From Formivibrio sp. (GTDB lineage Bacteria; Pseudomonadota; Gammaproteobacteria; Burkholderiales; Chitinibacteraceae), in contig JARLJJ010000327.1 in assembly GCA_031291275.1 (NCBI GenBank), forward strand, positions 30,583 through 94,582: a DNA stretch of 64,000 nucleotides. The letters are read 5' to 3'. The notes under the pieces were generated by a model that was not told where the DNA came from, ran no database searches, and saw only the letters and a program-made list of their open reading frames with translations. The position numbers and the translations under genes were made by a program. Of this stretch, positions 43,874 to 54,031 are shown piece after piece (the stretch's first letter is position 1; each line of letters opens with the position of its first letter).

Positions 43874-45922
43874 ATGACACCCAACTCGGTTCACGACATC
43901 CGCAATCTGAGCCTGCTCGGCCACACTGGCAGCGGCAAAACCACGCTGGTCGAGGCCTTGCTTGCCGCTGCCGGTGAAATTGGCGCGGCCGGTAATGTTG
44001 AGCGTGGCGACACGGTTTCGGACTACGACCCGCAGGAAAAGGCAATGGGGCACTCGCTGCATGCCGCACTCGTGCATCTGGAATGGAGCGGACACTGGAT
44101 CAATCTGCTCGATACCCCAGGATTGCCCGATCTTGCCGGCCGGGCCATGGCGACGCTGGCTGCGGTGGAAACGGCCCTGGTGGTCATCAGCGCTGTCGCC
44201 GGTGTAGAAAGCGGCACGCGCCGCATGATGACAGCGGCGAAGGGCAAGTGCCGCATGATTGTCGTCAACAAGATCGATGCTGTTGGCGCCAAGCCTGCTG
44301 CACTGATGAGCGACATCGTTGCCGAGTTTGGCCGGGAATGCTTGCCGATCAACCTGCCTGCCGCGGCCGGCGGCAAGGTCATCGACTGTTTTTTTGCCCC
44401 CGATCCGGCAGCCGCGACGGCTTTCTCCAGCGTAGGCACGGCGCACGATGCCCTCGTCGATCAGATTGTCGAACTCGACGAAGCGATGATGGCGCAGTAC
44501 CTGGAGCAGGGCGAATCGCTCGATCCTGAGCAATTGCATGCACCGTTCGAGCAAGCTTTGCGCGAAGGTCATCTGGTCCCGGTCTGTTTTGTTTCGGGCC
44601 GAAGCGGTGCGGGCATACGCGAACTGCTGGATATCCTGGGCAAGCTTGCCCCGGATCCGACCGAAGGCAACGCACCGGTATTCCTGAAAGGCGAAGGCTC
44701 GGCTGCGGCGCAAGCCACCGTCGTACCCGATCCCAAACGCCATATCGTCGGCCATGTGTTTCAGGTGGCCAATGATCCATATCGCGGCAAGCTCGGTCTG
44801 TTCCGCATTCATCAAGGCACGGTCACGCCGAGTGCGCAGCTTTATATCGGCGATGGCCGCAAGCCGTTCAAAATTGCCCACCTGCTGCGCATGCAGGGGC
44901 GAAATTCGGTCGAAACAGTACTCGGCGTGCCAGGCGATCTGTGCGCTGTCGCACGTGTGGACGAGATTCACCGCGATGCGGTGCTGCACGATTCTCACGA
45001 CGAGGATTTCTTTCACATCGCCCCGCAGGCTTATCCGCAACCGGTGTTCGGACTGGCGCTGATCGCCAGAAAGCCGGCCGATGAGCAAAAATTATCGGAA
45101 GCGCTGGCACGGCTGTCCGACGAAGATCCCTGTCTTGAGGTCAGCTACGATGTGCGCGGCCGTCACCCCGTGGTGCGCGGACTGGGTGAGCAGCATCTGA
45201 AGATTGTGCTGGAGGAACTGGCTGCGCGCTGGAATCTGCAGCTCGATACCGCGACGCCAGCCATTCCCTACCGCGAGACGATTACCGAGATTGCCGAAGC
45301 GCGCTATCGGCACAAGAAACAGAGCGGTGGTTCCGGGCAGTTCGGCGAAGTGGCCTTGCGCGTTGAGCCGTTGGCGCGTGGCATGGGACTGCAGCTGGGC
45401 AACGAGGTCAAGGGCGGGGCGATACCCACCCACTTTATGCCAGCGGTGGAAAAAGGCGTGCGGCAGGCGCTGGCCGAGGGGGCTTTCGCCGGTTTTCCGA
45501 TCCACGATCTGCGGGTGGTGTTGACCGATGGCAAGCACCATGCGGTGGATTCGAATGAAGTTTCCTTTTCCACCGCTGCGCGCCATGCCTTGACCGAAGC
45601 CGTGCTCGCGGCACAGCCACAGGTACTTGAGCCGATGCTCGATTTGCGCGTGAAGGTAGCCGACGCGCTGTTTGGTGAAGTGAGCGGCGAACTCTCCGCC
45701 CGGCGTGGCCACCTCACCAGTACGGACAGCCCATCGGCTGGCAGGATCGTGATTTTGGCCCGCGTGCCGATGTCGGAAATGGGTGGTTTCGAAAGCCGCC
45801 TGAAGGCGATCTGCGCCGGCGAGAGCGAGTTTGTCATGGAGTCCGGCGGGTACGAGCCCGCACCGCAGGAAGTGCAGACCGAGCTTTCGCGCAGCTATAC
45901 CCGCGTGGGCGCTGACAGCTAA
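43874..45922 (+). CDS. Elongation factor G-like translational GTPase (second-copy type)
   Basis: G1 GHTGSGKTT, LLDTPGLPD, VNKIDAVGA, domain IV/V HFMPAVEKGVRQALAEGAFAGFPIHDLRVVLTDGKHHAVDSNE. Confidence 0.9.
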   Translation: MTPNSVHDIRNLSLLGHTGSGKTTLVEALLAAAGEIGAAGNVERGDTVSDYDPQEKAMGHSLHAALVHLEWSGHWINLLDTPGLPDLAGRAMATLAAVETALVVISAVAGVESGTRRMMTAAKGKCRMIVVNKIDAVGAKPAALMSDIVAEFGRECLPINLPAAAGGKVIDCFFAPDPAAATAFSSVGTAHDALVDQIVELDEAMMAQYLEQGESLDPEQLHAPFEQALREGHLVPVCFVSGRSGAGIRELLDILGKLAPDPTEGNAPVFLKGEGSAAAQATVVPDPKRHIVGHVFQVANDPYRGKLGLFRIHQGTVTPSAQLYIGDGRKPFKIAHLLRMQGRNSVETVLGVPGDLCAVARVDEIHRDAVLHDSHDEDFFHIAPQAYPQPVFGLALIARKPADEQKLSEALARLSDEDPCLEVSYDVRGRHPVVRGLGEQHLKIVLEELAARWNLQLDTATPAIPYRETITEIAEARYRHKKQSGGSGQFGEVALRVEPLARGMGLQLGNEVKGGAIPTHFMPAVEKGVRQALAEGAFAGFPIHDLRVVLTDGKHHAVDSNEVSFSTAARHALTEAVLAAQPQVLEPMLDLRVKVADALFGEVSGELSARRGHLTSTDSPSAGRIVILARVPMSEMGGFESRLKAICAGESEFVMESGGYEPAPQEVQTELSRSYTRVGADS

Positions 45923-45985
45923 TATTCGTTTTCAGTGAAAGGTCTAATCGCGCCGGCTGGCGCTGGCAAAAACGATGCCAGTGCC

Positions 45986-46486
45986 CTATTTACTGCTCAT
46001 CCAAAGAGCAAACCATTCCGTCAACGGGCGGGTTTCGCCCAAGCCGGCGAGCGCGTGATCGATGGCATCGTGATTGCCCCATACCACGTTGGCCAGCGCG
46101 CCATCGGCGACCTGTGATTCGATATCGTGGCAATACAGTCCAAGATCGCGCTGCACGTAGAAGCCATAGCTACGGCAAGCGACCGGACGCTGGACGTAGA
46201 CCGGGCAACTGTTGCTCTGCGCGTCGAGCAGCGGGCAAACGACCGGGCGCGATGTTTGATTGGCCAGAACCGCCATCCGCTGGCTGATTTCCTGCAGTGC
46301 TTCCTGTGGTAGCGCGGCCAATCCTTCTTGAAGCAAGCGCCATTCCGTTGCCGTCAGTTGCGGCACTTCGGCAAGGCGCCGACAACAAAGATCGCAACCC
46401 TTGCCGCATAACCATGCCGGGTGATCGCTCCGAATCGCTTGCACGCGTGCATCAATATCGGCATGGAGTTGGTGCAACTCAATCAT
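45986..46486 (-). CDS. YkgJ-family cysteine cluster protein
   Basis: CGKGCDLCCRRLAEV, CPLLD...CPVYVQRPVACRSYGF. Confidence 0.88.
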   Translation of the reverse strand: MIELHQLHADIDARVQAIRSDHPAWLCGKGCDLCCRRLAEVPQLTATEWRLLQEGLAALPQEALQEISQRMAVLANQTSRPVVCPLLDAQSNSCPVYVQRPVACRSYGFYVQRDLGLYCHDIESQVADGALANVVWGNHDAIDHALAGLGETRPLTEWFALWMSSK

Positions 46487-47001
46487 TTGATTACGTCCAT
46501 CATGCTGGAAAATGCAGAACCCTGGTGCAGGGGCAGTGTCTTGGCACAGAAGGTTTGCATCGCTTTCCTTTCGATATCGTCACGAACATGAATACAACCT
46601 CGCTTGCCGCGCGGGAAGTAGTTGCATGGTACGGGTATTCGGTTGCCCGCTCTAGCCGACCGCCGCATTGGTTTCACCACGGAGCCTCGCCCTGCTGAGG
46701 GTGATGGTAACAATCCGGTTAACTCCGTGCCAAACGCCTGACAATCACCAGCCATCAAAGCAAGGCTGCACGCAGCTATAGGCATCGGTTTACCGCTGGT
46801 CTGAGGTACGGCCGCTCGCTTCTTGTCGAGTGACGTCCAGGTAGCTAGGGTCACATTTCCTTACAGCTGAAGTATCGCCAGCGCGGCTTCGAATTCGAAC
46901 GAGACGTCCAGAGCGCAGCCCCGTTTCGCTACTGGTCCGCTTGGGTTCGTTGAGCGGGCGCGGCACCGCTTTCATATGCCGCAATCGAAGGAGGTCATCG
47001 T

Positions 47002-47307
47002 ATGAAAATGTTACTTACGGTCGAATTCCCGCATGAGCCTTTCAATGCCCTGGTCAGAAGCGGGAAAATCGGCGAAACCATTGGGCACATCCTCGAAACG
47101 ATCAAGCCGGAGGCAGCCTATTTCACCGAACAGGATGGGAAACGCGGCGGAATTTTCCTGGTCAATGTGCAATCCCCTTCGGATGTGCCCGTTTTTGCCG
47201 AACCGTTCTTTCTTGTCTTCCAGGCCAATTGCAAATTCCGCATCGTGATGAGCCCGGAGGATTTGCAGAAATCCGGGATTAATTCGATTGGCAAGACATG
47301 GGCGTGA
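47002..47307 (+). CDS. Conserved hypothetical protein (about 100 aa)
   Basis: ORF with upstream AAGGAGG ribosome-binding site (about 46988). Confidence 0.65.
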   Translation: MKMLLTVEFPHEPFNALVRSGKIGETIGHILETIKPEAAYFTEQDGKRGGIFLVNVQSPSDVPVFAEPFFLVFQANCKFRIVMSPEDLQKSGINSIGKTWA

Positions 47308-47498
47308 TCACGGGTGCATCTTGCAGCAAAGAGAATCGCTCCACATTCTCAAAGCAAGCATTGTTTTGCCTGCTTCCTGCGCGCAAGGTGGATATGCCTT
47401 GAAAGATACTTCCGGGCGTCATGAACATTGCCGGTGTTGATAATGCCGAATGCGGTGATCCGATGGCGCTGGGATAGTGAAGCAGGGGGAGCGAAAAA

Positions 47499-47530
47499 AG
47501 AAAAGGCAGATGAAATCATCTGCCTTTTCT
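47499..47530 (-). terminator. Terminator downstream of acetate transporter
   Basis: AGAAAAGGCAGATGAAATCATCTGCCTTTTCT. Confidence 0.85.
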
Positions 47531-47549
47531 CATGGGTGCTTGAAGCGAA

Positions 47550-48125
47550 TTACTTGGCAGTCAACGTACCCAGTGGCAGTACGGTGCGGCCGTAGACTTC
47601 GTTCAAAATCTGGGCAACGGCGCCGTAAATGGCGGAAGCGCCACAGAAGAGGCCTTCAAAGCCAGCGATGCGGCCCAGTTCTTCACTGCCGGTCGCCTTT
47701 TCAGCGGCCAGCAGGAAGAACAACACCACCAACGAGCCAAAGACGACTTGCAGGGTCCGGTTCAGCTTGAGTGTGCCGATGAACATGAACAGGGTGAAGA
47801 TGCCCCACATGCCCAGATAGGCGGCCATCGAGGCGCCGGTATCTGGTGTAAAACCCATTTTGGGCAGTGCAATCAGGCCAACCAGGGACAGCCAGAAGAA
47901 ACCGTACGAGGTAAAGGCGGTCGCGCCGAAGGTATTACCCATTTTCCATTCCTGTATGCCGGCAATGACTTGTGCAATACCGCCATAGAAAATGCCCATG
48001 GCCAGAATCATGCTGGTCAAAGGGATAAAACCAGCGTTATGCAGGTTCAGGAAAACAGTGGTCATGCCAAAGCCAAGCAGGCCAAGCGGAGCAGGGTTGG
48101 CGAGGGCGCCAGTCGGGTGAGACAT
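47550..48125 (-). CDS. satP: Acetate uptake transporter, GPR1/FUN34/YaaH family
   Basis: [61 protein letters not shown]. Confidence 0.92.
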   Translation of the reverse strand: MSHPTGALANPAPLGLLGFGMTTVFLNLHNAGFIPLTSMILAMGIFYGGIAQVIAGIQEWKMGNTFGATAFTSYGFFWLSLVGLIALPKMGFTPDTGASMAAYLGMWGIFTLFMFIGTLKLNRTLQVVFGSLVVLFFLLAAEKATGSEELGRIAGFEGLFCGASAIYGAVAQILNEVYGRTVLPLGTLTAK

Positions 48126-48405
48126 GAAAACTCCCAGAAATATGGATTGTTCGTTAAATAGGGGTGACGCGGCGCGAAAAAATGGCGCGATCAAGTCGGG
48201 CGCGACTCTACCTGCTACCTATTTGTATTACTAGGTTTTTGGAACGGATTTTGACCCGAATCAAGCGTGAAAAATACGCATGGAGGCTTCCTGGTCCGAA
48301 TCAAGAAATGGCAGGAAATGGGCGTGTGGCCGTAAACAGCTTTCGATAGTATTCGGAGCGAGGGACCCGCCATCGCCCCGAATGGATGCATGCTGTTCGT
48401 CTTTT

Positions 48406-49578
48406 CTAGTTTTCCAGGCGAACCCAACTTCCGTTGGCTTGGCTGGATTGCACTACTGCGGTCACAAATCGCACGCCCAGCAAACCGTCGCGGGCATTGG
48501 GGAAATGCAGTGCCAGCGGATCGGGTGTGTTGCCGCTGCGGCGGGCTGCGATGGCTTCGGCAGCATCGGAATACAGGTTGGCAAACGCTTCCGGGAAGCC
48601 TTCCGGGTGACCTTTCTTAATGCGTGATGACCGGGCGGCCAGCGGCAGCGTACCGGGTCCGTTGGGCGTGCGCGTTTGCGCCGGATCATCCATCGGTTTG
48701 AAACGCAGTATCTGCGGTATTTCCTGTTCCCATTCCAAACTGCCCAGCGAGCCGCTGACGCGGATGCGCAAACCGTTTTCCACCCCGGCTGCCGCCTGGG
48801 TGACCCAGAAACTGCCGCGTGCGCCATTGCTCAGTCGCAGCATCGCGCCGGCAAAATCATGCACGAGATGCCCCGGAACAATACTGCCCACTTCTGCGGC
48901 CACTTCGGCCACTTCCAGTCCGGTGATGAAGCGCAGCAGGTTATGGGCATGGGTGCCGATATCGCCCATGACCAGCGATGGGCCGCCTCTGGCCGAATCA
49001 TGGCGCCAGCTTTGCGCGCGCCGCAGATCGTTTTCGCGCGCGTTGCCGCCTTGCACATATTCCACCTGCACCAGCCGGATAGTGCCCAGTTCGCCGGCTT
49101 CGACCATCGCCCGTGCCTGACGCACCAGCGGATAGCCGGTGTAGTTGTGGGTCAGGCAAAAGATCAGCCCGCTCGATGCCACGGCCGCGTGCAGCTGTTC
49201 CGCTTCGTTCAGCGTATTGGTCATCGGTTTGTCGCAGATCACGTCGAACCCACGCGCCAGTGCGGCGCTGGCGATGACAAAGTGGCTGTCGTTCGGCGTC
49301 ATGATTGCCACCACATCCGCGCCGGCAGCATGGGCTTTTTCGCCATCCAGCAATGCTTGCCAACTGGCATAACTGCGCTCGGGCGCAAGCCCCAAGTCCT
49401 GTCCACCCACCCGGCATTTGTCGGGATCGGAGGATAGTGCGGCGGCGACCAGTTCGTAGCGGTTGTCGAGCAGCGCCGCCAGCTGGTGCATGGGACCAAT
49501 GAAAGAACCTGGGCCGCCGCCGACCAGGGCTAGGCGAAGTTTGCGGCCGAGCATGGCGATAACCGGGTTGCTGGACAT
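48406..49578 (-). CDS. Gfo/Idh/MocA family oxidoreductase
   Basis: RLALVGGGPGSFIGPMHQLAA, DVICDKPMTNTLNEAEQL. Confidence 0.9.
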   Translation of the reverse strand: MSSNPVIAMLGRKLRLALVGGGPGSFIGPMHQLAALLDNRYELVAAALSSDPDKCRVGGQDLGLAPERSYASWQALLDGEKAHAAGADVVAIMTPNDSHFVIASAALARGFDVICDKPMTNTLNEAEQLHAAVASSGLIFCLTHNYTGYPLVRQARAMVEAGELGTIRLVQVEYVQGGNARENDLRRAQSWRHDSARGGPSLVMGDIGTHAHNLLRFITGLEVAEVAAEVGSIVPGHLVHDFAGAMLRLSNGARGSFWVTQAAAGVENGLRIRVSGSLGSLEWEQEIPQILRFKPMDDPAQTRTPNGPGTLPLAARSSRIKKGHPEGFPEAFANLYSDAAEAIAARRSGNTPDPLALHFPNARDGLLGVRFVTAVVQSSQANGSWVRLEN

Positions 49579-49597
49579 GGCATTTCTCCTGATGAAT

Positions 49598-50614
49598 TTA
49601 TCGAATGGGTGAGGGCTGTAATGGTGTGACGAGTAGATCTATCTTTGCCAGTTCCTCGGGTGTAAAGGGCGCAGCTTGCGTTGCTACCACGGCATCGCGT
49701 ATCTGCGATGGGCGGCTGGCGCCGATCAGGACCGAAGTCATGCCGGCATGGCGCAGCACCCAGGCCAAGGCCATTTGGGCGAGCGTCTGCCCGCGAGCCA
49801 GCGCCATATCGTTGAGTTGGCGCACTGCGATCAGGCGTTCAGAGGTGATCTGCGCGGGTTTCAGGAAACCTTGTCTTGCCGCACGTGAATCGGCGGGAAT
49901 ATCGCCTTGCAGATAGCGGTCGGTCAGGATGCCTTGGGCCAGCGGCGAGAACGCGATGCAGCCGATACCTTCCTCATCGAGCGCTGGCAACAGGGCCGGT
50001 TCAATCCAGCGGTCGAGCATGCTGTAGCGCGGCTGGTGGATCACACAGGGAGCACCCAGCTCGCGTAACAAGGATGCTGCGCGCAGCAAGAGGGCGGCCG
50101 GGTAATTGGACAGGCCCACGTACAACGCTTTACCGCTTGCCACGCACTGCGCCAGCGCTGCCATGGTTTCTTCGAGCGGGGTGTGGGGATCCGGGCGATG
50201 ATGGTAAAAAATATCGACATAGTCCAGTCCCATACGCTTCAGGCTTTGGTCCAGGCTGGAGATCAGGTACTTGCGCGAACCCCAGTCGCCATAGGGGCCG
50301 GGCCACATCGTGTAGCCCGCCTTGGTCGAAATGATCAGTTCGTCACGATAAGGGGCGAGATCGTTACGCAACAGCCTGCCAAAGGTCTCCTCTGCTGAAC
50401 CCGGCGGCGGGCCGTAATTATTGGCCAGATCAAAGTGTGTGATGCCGAGATCAAACGCGGTAAGCACCACCTCGCGGCCGGTCTCGAATCGGTCAACACC
50501 ACCGAAGTTATGCCATAAGCCGAGTGATACGGCAGAGAGCTTCAGCCCGCTGCGACCACTGCGACGGTAGGGCATGGTGGCATAGCGCTGGGTGTCGGCC
50601 AGGTAGGGTTCCAT
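49598..50614 (-). CDS. Aldo/keto reductase (L-glyceraldehyde-3-phosphate reductase-like)
   Basis: MPYRRSGRSGLKLSAVSLGLWHNFGG, LANNYGPPPGSAEETFGRLL, MDYVDIFYHHRPDPHTPLEETMAAL-type pattern. Confidence 0.9.
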   Translation of the reverse strand: MEPYLADTQRYATMPYRRSGRSGLKLSAVSLGLWHNFGGVDRFETGREVVLTAFDLGITHFDLANNYGPPPGSAEETFGRLLRNDLAPYRDELIISTKAGYTMWPGPYGDWGSRKYLISSLDQSLKRMGLDYVDIFYHHRPDPHTPLEETMAALAQCVASGKALYVGLSNYPAALLLRAASLLRELGAPCVIHQPRYSMLDRWIEPALLPALDEEGIGCIAFSPLAQGILTDRYLQGDIPADSRAARQGFLKPAQITSERLIAVRQLNDMALARGQTLAQMALAWVLRHAGMTSVLIGASRPSQIRDAVVATQAAPFTPEELAKIDLLVTPLQPSPIR

Positions 50615-50702
50615 GGATATTCCTTTGAATGCGTGACCGTCCCTGTCGGAGACAAGATCGATTCCGAACGTGGTCGTGGCCTAACTATGTTTTAATTCGT
50701 CG

Positions 50703-50720
50703 CCCCGGTGAAAACCGGGG
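50703..50720. repeat. Intergenic hairpin with GAAA tetraloop
   Basis: CCCCGGT-GAAA-ACCGGGG. Confidence 0.45.
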
Positions 50721-50844
50721 ACCAGTGGCACCAGTCTGCATAGTCACGGGATGCCGGCGCTGCATTCCCTTCAGAGAATTCCCGAAGGAAGTCCACTTTT
50801 CGGGACGCCACTTCAAACTGCATTCTGCCGGATCAATAGGGGCC

Positions 50845-51828
50845 TCAGGATTGGGGCGGGAAGCCCTTTTCTGCGAGCCGGGTCAGGCTGCCGCCAAGGC
50901 GAGAATCCTGAACCTCGCCGGTGGGTAGCCATGCATCGAATTTTTTAGGGTCCGTTGCCACTTTGCGGTAGAGCAGCATCCAGCCCAGTTGGTTGCCTTG
51001 TGGTACTTCCTGTTCTTTACCGGTGCGGGCAGCAAACCATTGTGGATCGGCGAGGCCAGCCACAATGCGGTTGGCCAGCAGATCAAGACGCCGATTTTTG
51101 CGCGTGTACCAGTTTTCGCCGAGGAGCTTGGCTTCCTCGGCCATCATCACCAATGGTTCCATGGCGTAGTTGTGGTAATGCAGCGCGCGACCGGCGCGCG
51201 CCATTTCCAGCGGCAGCGTGCCATCGTCCTCGATATCATCCAATGCTTTATCGTAAATATGCCGTGCCGCATCGATGAGCTTGCTATCGTTGGCGGCAAT
51301 GCCTGCGCCCAATACTGCCAGGCCAACCCAGTAGTAGTGATTGTTTTTCTTGTGCCGGGGATCGCGGAAGACAGCGAGCCCGAACTCGGCAATGGCCGGG
51401 AACCAGCGGGCAATTTTCCGTCGTTCGGCTGGCGTGGCTACCGTTTGTACTTTCAGATAAGCAACGGAGAGCCCGGCGAGTGTCCATTTGCGCAAAAATT
51501 CCGCCTGGCTGCCGCCAATCGCCTGACCGAGCAGTGCATCGCCATCGGCCCAGTGTGTTAACCAGATCATGGTACAGCGCCCTGCCGCGGTATCGCCGCT
51601 CTGAAAGGCGCTGGCCATCTGCGTTACCTTGCGCAAGAAATTGTCTACCGGGGCCGCGTCCGCTTTGTACCTCTCCAGCTTATCCTCGTCGACGATGGAA
51701 CCGCTGGGGTCGGAATAAAAAGAATTGGCCTTCAAATCTTGTTCCGGGACGGGCGGGGAGGGGCAGGCCAATACCGATAGCATGGGCAAACATAACAAAA
51801 TGGCAAACCAGCGCAGATGCTGCATCAT
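50845..51828 (-). CDS. Secreted alginate lyase family protein (AlgL-like)
   Basis: Signal peptide then CPSPPVPEQDLKANSFYSDPSGS, RCTMIWLTHWADGDALLG, NNHYYWVGLAVLGAGIAAND. Confidence 0.82.
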   Translation of the reverse strand: MMQHLRWFAILLCLPMLSVLACPSPPVPEQDLKANSFYSDPSGSIVDEDKLERYKADAAPVDNFLRKVTQMASAFQSGDTAAGRCTMIWLTHWADGDALLGQAIGGSQAEFLRKWTLAGLSVAYLKVQTVATPAERRKIARWFPAIAEFGLAVFRDPRHKKNNHYYWVGLAVLGAGIAANDSKLIDAARHIYDKALDDIEDDGTLPLEMARAGRALHYHNYAMEPLVMMAEEAKLLGENWYTRKNRRLDLLANRIVAGLADPQWFAARTGKEQEVPQGNQLGWMLLYRKVATDPKKFDAWLPTGEVQDSRLGGSLTRLAEKGFPPQS

Positions 51829-52226
51829 GTCGTTTCCATAAGTTGTTTGGCATTATTGAGATCACGCATGACCCAATCGGCATCGGCAGAGAACTTTTCC
51901 TGAGTCATGCCCGGCTGGCGAAACAGCGTGAAGATCAGCTCGCAACCATCGCCGTTGGCGACAACGCGAAACGGAATATAGATGACCGCACCGTTCTGCG
52001 GCGCCACCCAGTGATCAAGAACGCCAAAGGCGTTTCGCGCAGAAAAGCGAATCCGCATCGGGCCATCCGGCGTTTCTGCCATCCATTGGCCATCGATGAG
52101 ATGCAGCGAACCCAGTCCCGAGGCCCATTGCGGGAAGTTGGCGGGTTCGGAGAGAAAATCGTAGACGGACCCGGCGCTGCGTGCGATGGAGACACTCAGG
52201 TGTCTCGATTCATTGATGTCGGGCAT
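51825..52226 (-). CDS. SRPBCC-family protein
   Basis: RHLSVSIARSAGSVYDFLSEPANFPQWASGLG; overlaps next gene by 4 nt. Confidence 0.78.
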   Translation of the reverse strand: MPDINESRHLSVSIARSAGSVYDFLSEPANFPQWASGLGSLHLIDGQWMAETPDGPMRIRFSARNAFGVLDHWVAPQNGAVIYIPFRVVANGDGCELIFTLFRQPGMTQEKFSADADWVMRDLNNAKQLMETT

Positions 52227-52379
52227 GGCACTCTCCCTTCAAGGAGCTGATGCAAACTGAACTGGTTATTCACAGTAGATCATTCAGCGGATTCTGAACG
52301 ACGCCATGGTGCTTGCCGAGTCGGGAAACCCTTGTTCCTGTTTATCTCTGATTGCCGGCGGCTGGTGCCGGACAAACAC

Positions 52380-52709
52380 TTAATCAACAATGAAAAGTTT
52401 CGCCCCGGTATGAGTAAATGAGCGATGCGCTTCCGCGTTGTCCGCCACTTGATAGCTCATTCCGGCGGTCAGCGTGAAGGTACGACCATCTTCAAGCTCG
52501 GTGTGGAGTTCCCCTTCCATACACAGCAGGATGTGCCCTTTGGTGCACCAGTGATCGGCAAGATAACCCGGCGTGTACTCAACCATGCGAACGCGGATGT
52601 GGCCGAAGTGTTGTGTGCGCCAATAGGCCAAACCGCGTTCGCCCTGATGCTCGGTGCGCTCGATTTTCGACCAGTCCGTGGTCCCGAAAGGGATGTCCGA
52701 CATCTGCAT
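52380..52709 (-). CDS. Small cupin-fold protein (DHCW-motif type)
   Basis: ADHWCTKGHILLCMEGELHTELEDGRTFTLTAGMSYQVAD. Confidence 0.82.
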   Translation of the reverse strand: MQMSDIPFGTTDWSKIERTEHQGERGLAYWRTQHFGHIRVRMVEYTPGYLADHWCTKGHILLCMEGELHTELEDGRTFTLTAGMSYQVADNAEAHRSFTHTGAKLFIVD

Positions 52710-52863
52710 GTTGACTCCGATGGTGTTGAATATTCCAGAACTGCCGAAGCGGGGCGAAGACAGCTTATCCCTTTATGCCGATGGGATGGGTGGCCGTCGG
52801 GAAAAATCGCAGCAAGACACTGGCTGTGGATTTTTCCCGCGAACGACAGTCAAGCGAAAATGG

Positions 52864-53235
52864 TTATTGCATGGAATGCAGGCCAATCATATTCCCTTCG
52901 GTATCGACCACCAGCGCGATGAATCCATACTGGCCAATCGAAAACTTCTCTTTGAAAATCCGCCCGCCAGCGGTGGTGGCCCGATTGGCTTCAATCGCGC
53001 AGTCGGCACAACTGAAGTAAACCAGCACGCTATTCGCCCCTGAAGGCACGCCTGGCATTTTCACCAAAGAACCCGTCGCGCCGGGGCGCTCCGGTAGCAT
53101 GGGGAAAGCCCACATTTCCATGTCGGGCGTTTCCAGTTGGGTCAGTTGTGTTTGAAAGACAGCCTCGTAAAAGCGCCTGGCGCGCGGCATGTCTTGAACG
53201 TAAATTTCGAACCAGCAGACCGGATTGTTGTTCAT
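52864..53235 (-). CDS. VOC family protein
   Basis: NPVCWFEIYVQDMPRARRFYEAVF...VVDTEGNMIGLHS. Confidence 0.9.
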   Translation of the reverse strand: MNNNPVCWFEIYVQDMPRARRFYEAVFQTQLTQLETPDMEMWAFPMLPERPGATGSLVKMPGVPSGANSVLVYFSCADCAIEANRATTAGGRIFKEKFSIGQYGFIALVVDTEGNMIGLHSMQ

Positions 53236-53352
53236 GATGTTTTCCTTTCTACGATGCGCCTTGCGGCGACACAAAGTTCAAGGGCTGGGCAAAAGAACGC
53301 GGAAAGCTGTCAGTTAGTCCGGGACGTTTTTGCCACGAACCCTGATCAAGGG

Positions 53353-53814
53353 TTAGCCCTCAAGCTCAACAAAGCGGGCAGAGACCGTACTGCCCGCGAC
53401 AATCAGCTCGCCGACCGCGATCGGTAGCTTGAAGCGGCGCGGCCCCGCGCTTCCCGGGTTGACGTAGAGAACGCCTTCTCGTTCCGCAACGAGCGGCTTG
53501 TGTGAGTGTCCGGATACCACAACGCGAACGCTTGCCGCTACGGGATCGATATCGAGCTGAGCAAGGTCATGAAGGGCGTATACGAGCAGGTCGCCGACTT
53601 TCAGAAAGGCGGTTTCGCCTATTTGCGTTGCCCATGGGCCGATATCATTGTTGCCTCGCACTACTGTGACTGGTGCCAGCATGGCAAGTTCTTGCAAGAT
53701 GCCCGCGTGGCCAATATCGCCCCCATGAATGATGTAGTCGCTACCCCGCAGGAATGCCACCGCTTCGGGCCGAAGCAGACCGTGCGTATCGGAAATGAGG
53801 CCTATGCGGAACAT
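53353..53814 (-). CDS. YfcE/MJ0936-type metallophosphoesterase
   Basis: IGLISDTHGLLRPEAV, IHGGDIG, VVRGNND, VSGHSHKP, NPGSAGPRRF. Confidence 0.92.
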   Translation of the reverse strand: MFRIGLISDTHGLLRPEAVAFLRGSDYIIHGGDIGHAGILQELAMLAPVTVVRGNNDIGPWATQIGETAFLKVGDLLVYALHDLAQLDIDPVAASVRVVVSGHSHKPLVAEREGVLYVNPGSAGPRRFKLPIAVGELIVAGSTVSARFVELEG

Positions 53815-54031
53815 GGTATGTATGTGCCATGGTTGAGAAAATATATGGTAGCAGTCAAATTGGTACACGCCTGTCGGTGTAGCTCAAAAAAGATTGCTTA
53901 CCCCACGCAATAGCAGGGACAATCGTAAGGAAGGCAGTTAAGGCAACTTTTGCGGCAGTTCATTTGTTTTATCCACGATGAATGTGCCAGATATTTCCCC
54001 TTAACCGCACCAGCCCTGCGCTGAACATATT

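Noticed and set aside
43823-45088. 421-aa minus-strand ORF
   Set aside because: Antisense to the EF-G-like gene; no recognisable motifs
43874-45922. Tet(M)-like ribosome-protection resistance gene
   Set aside because: Reads as the common second-copy EF-G-like family in beta/gammaproteobacteria; no feature specific to resistance
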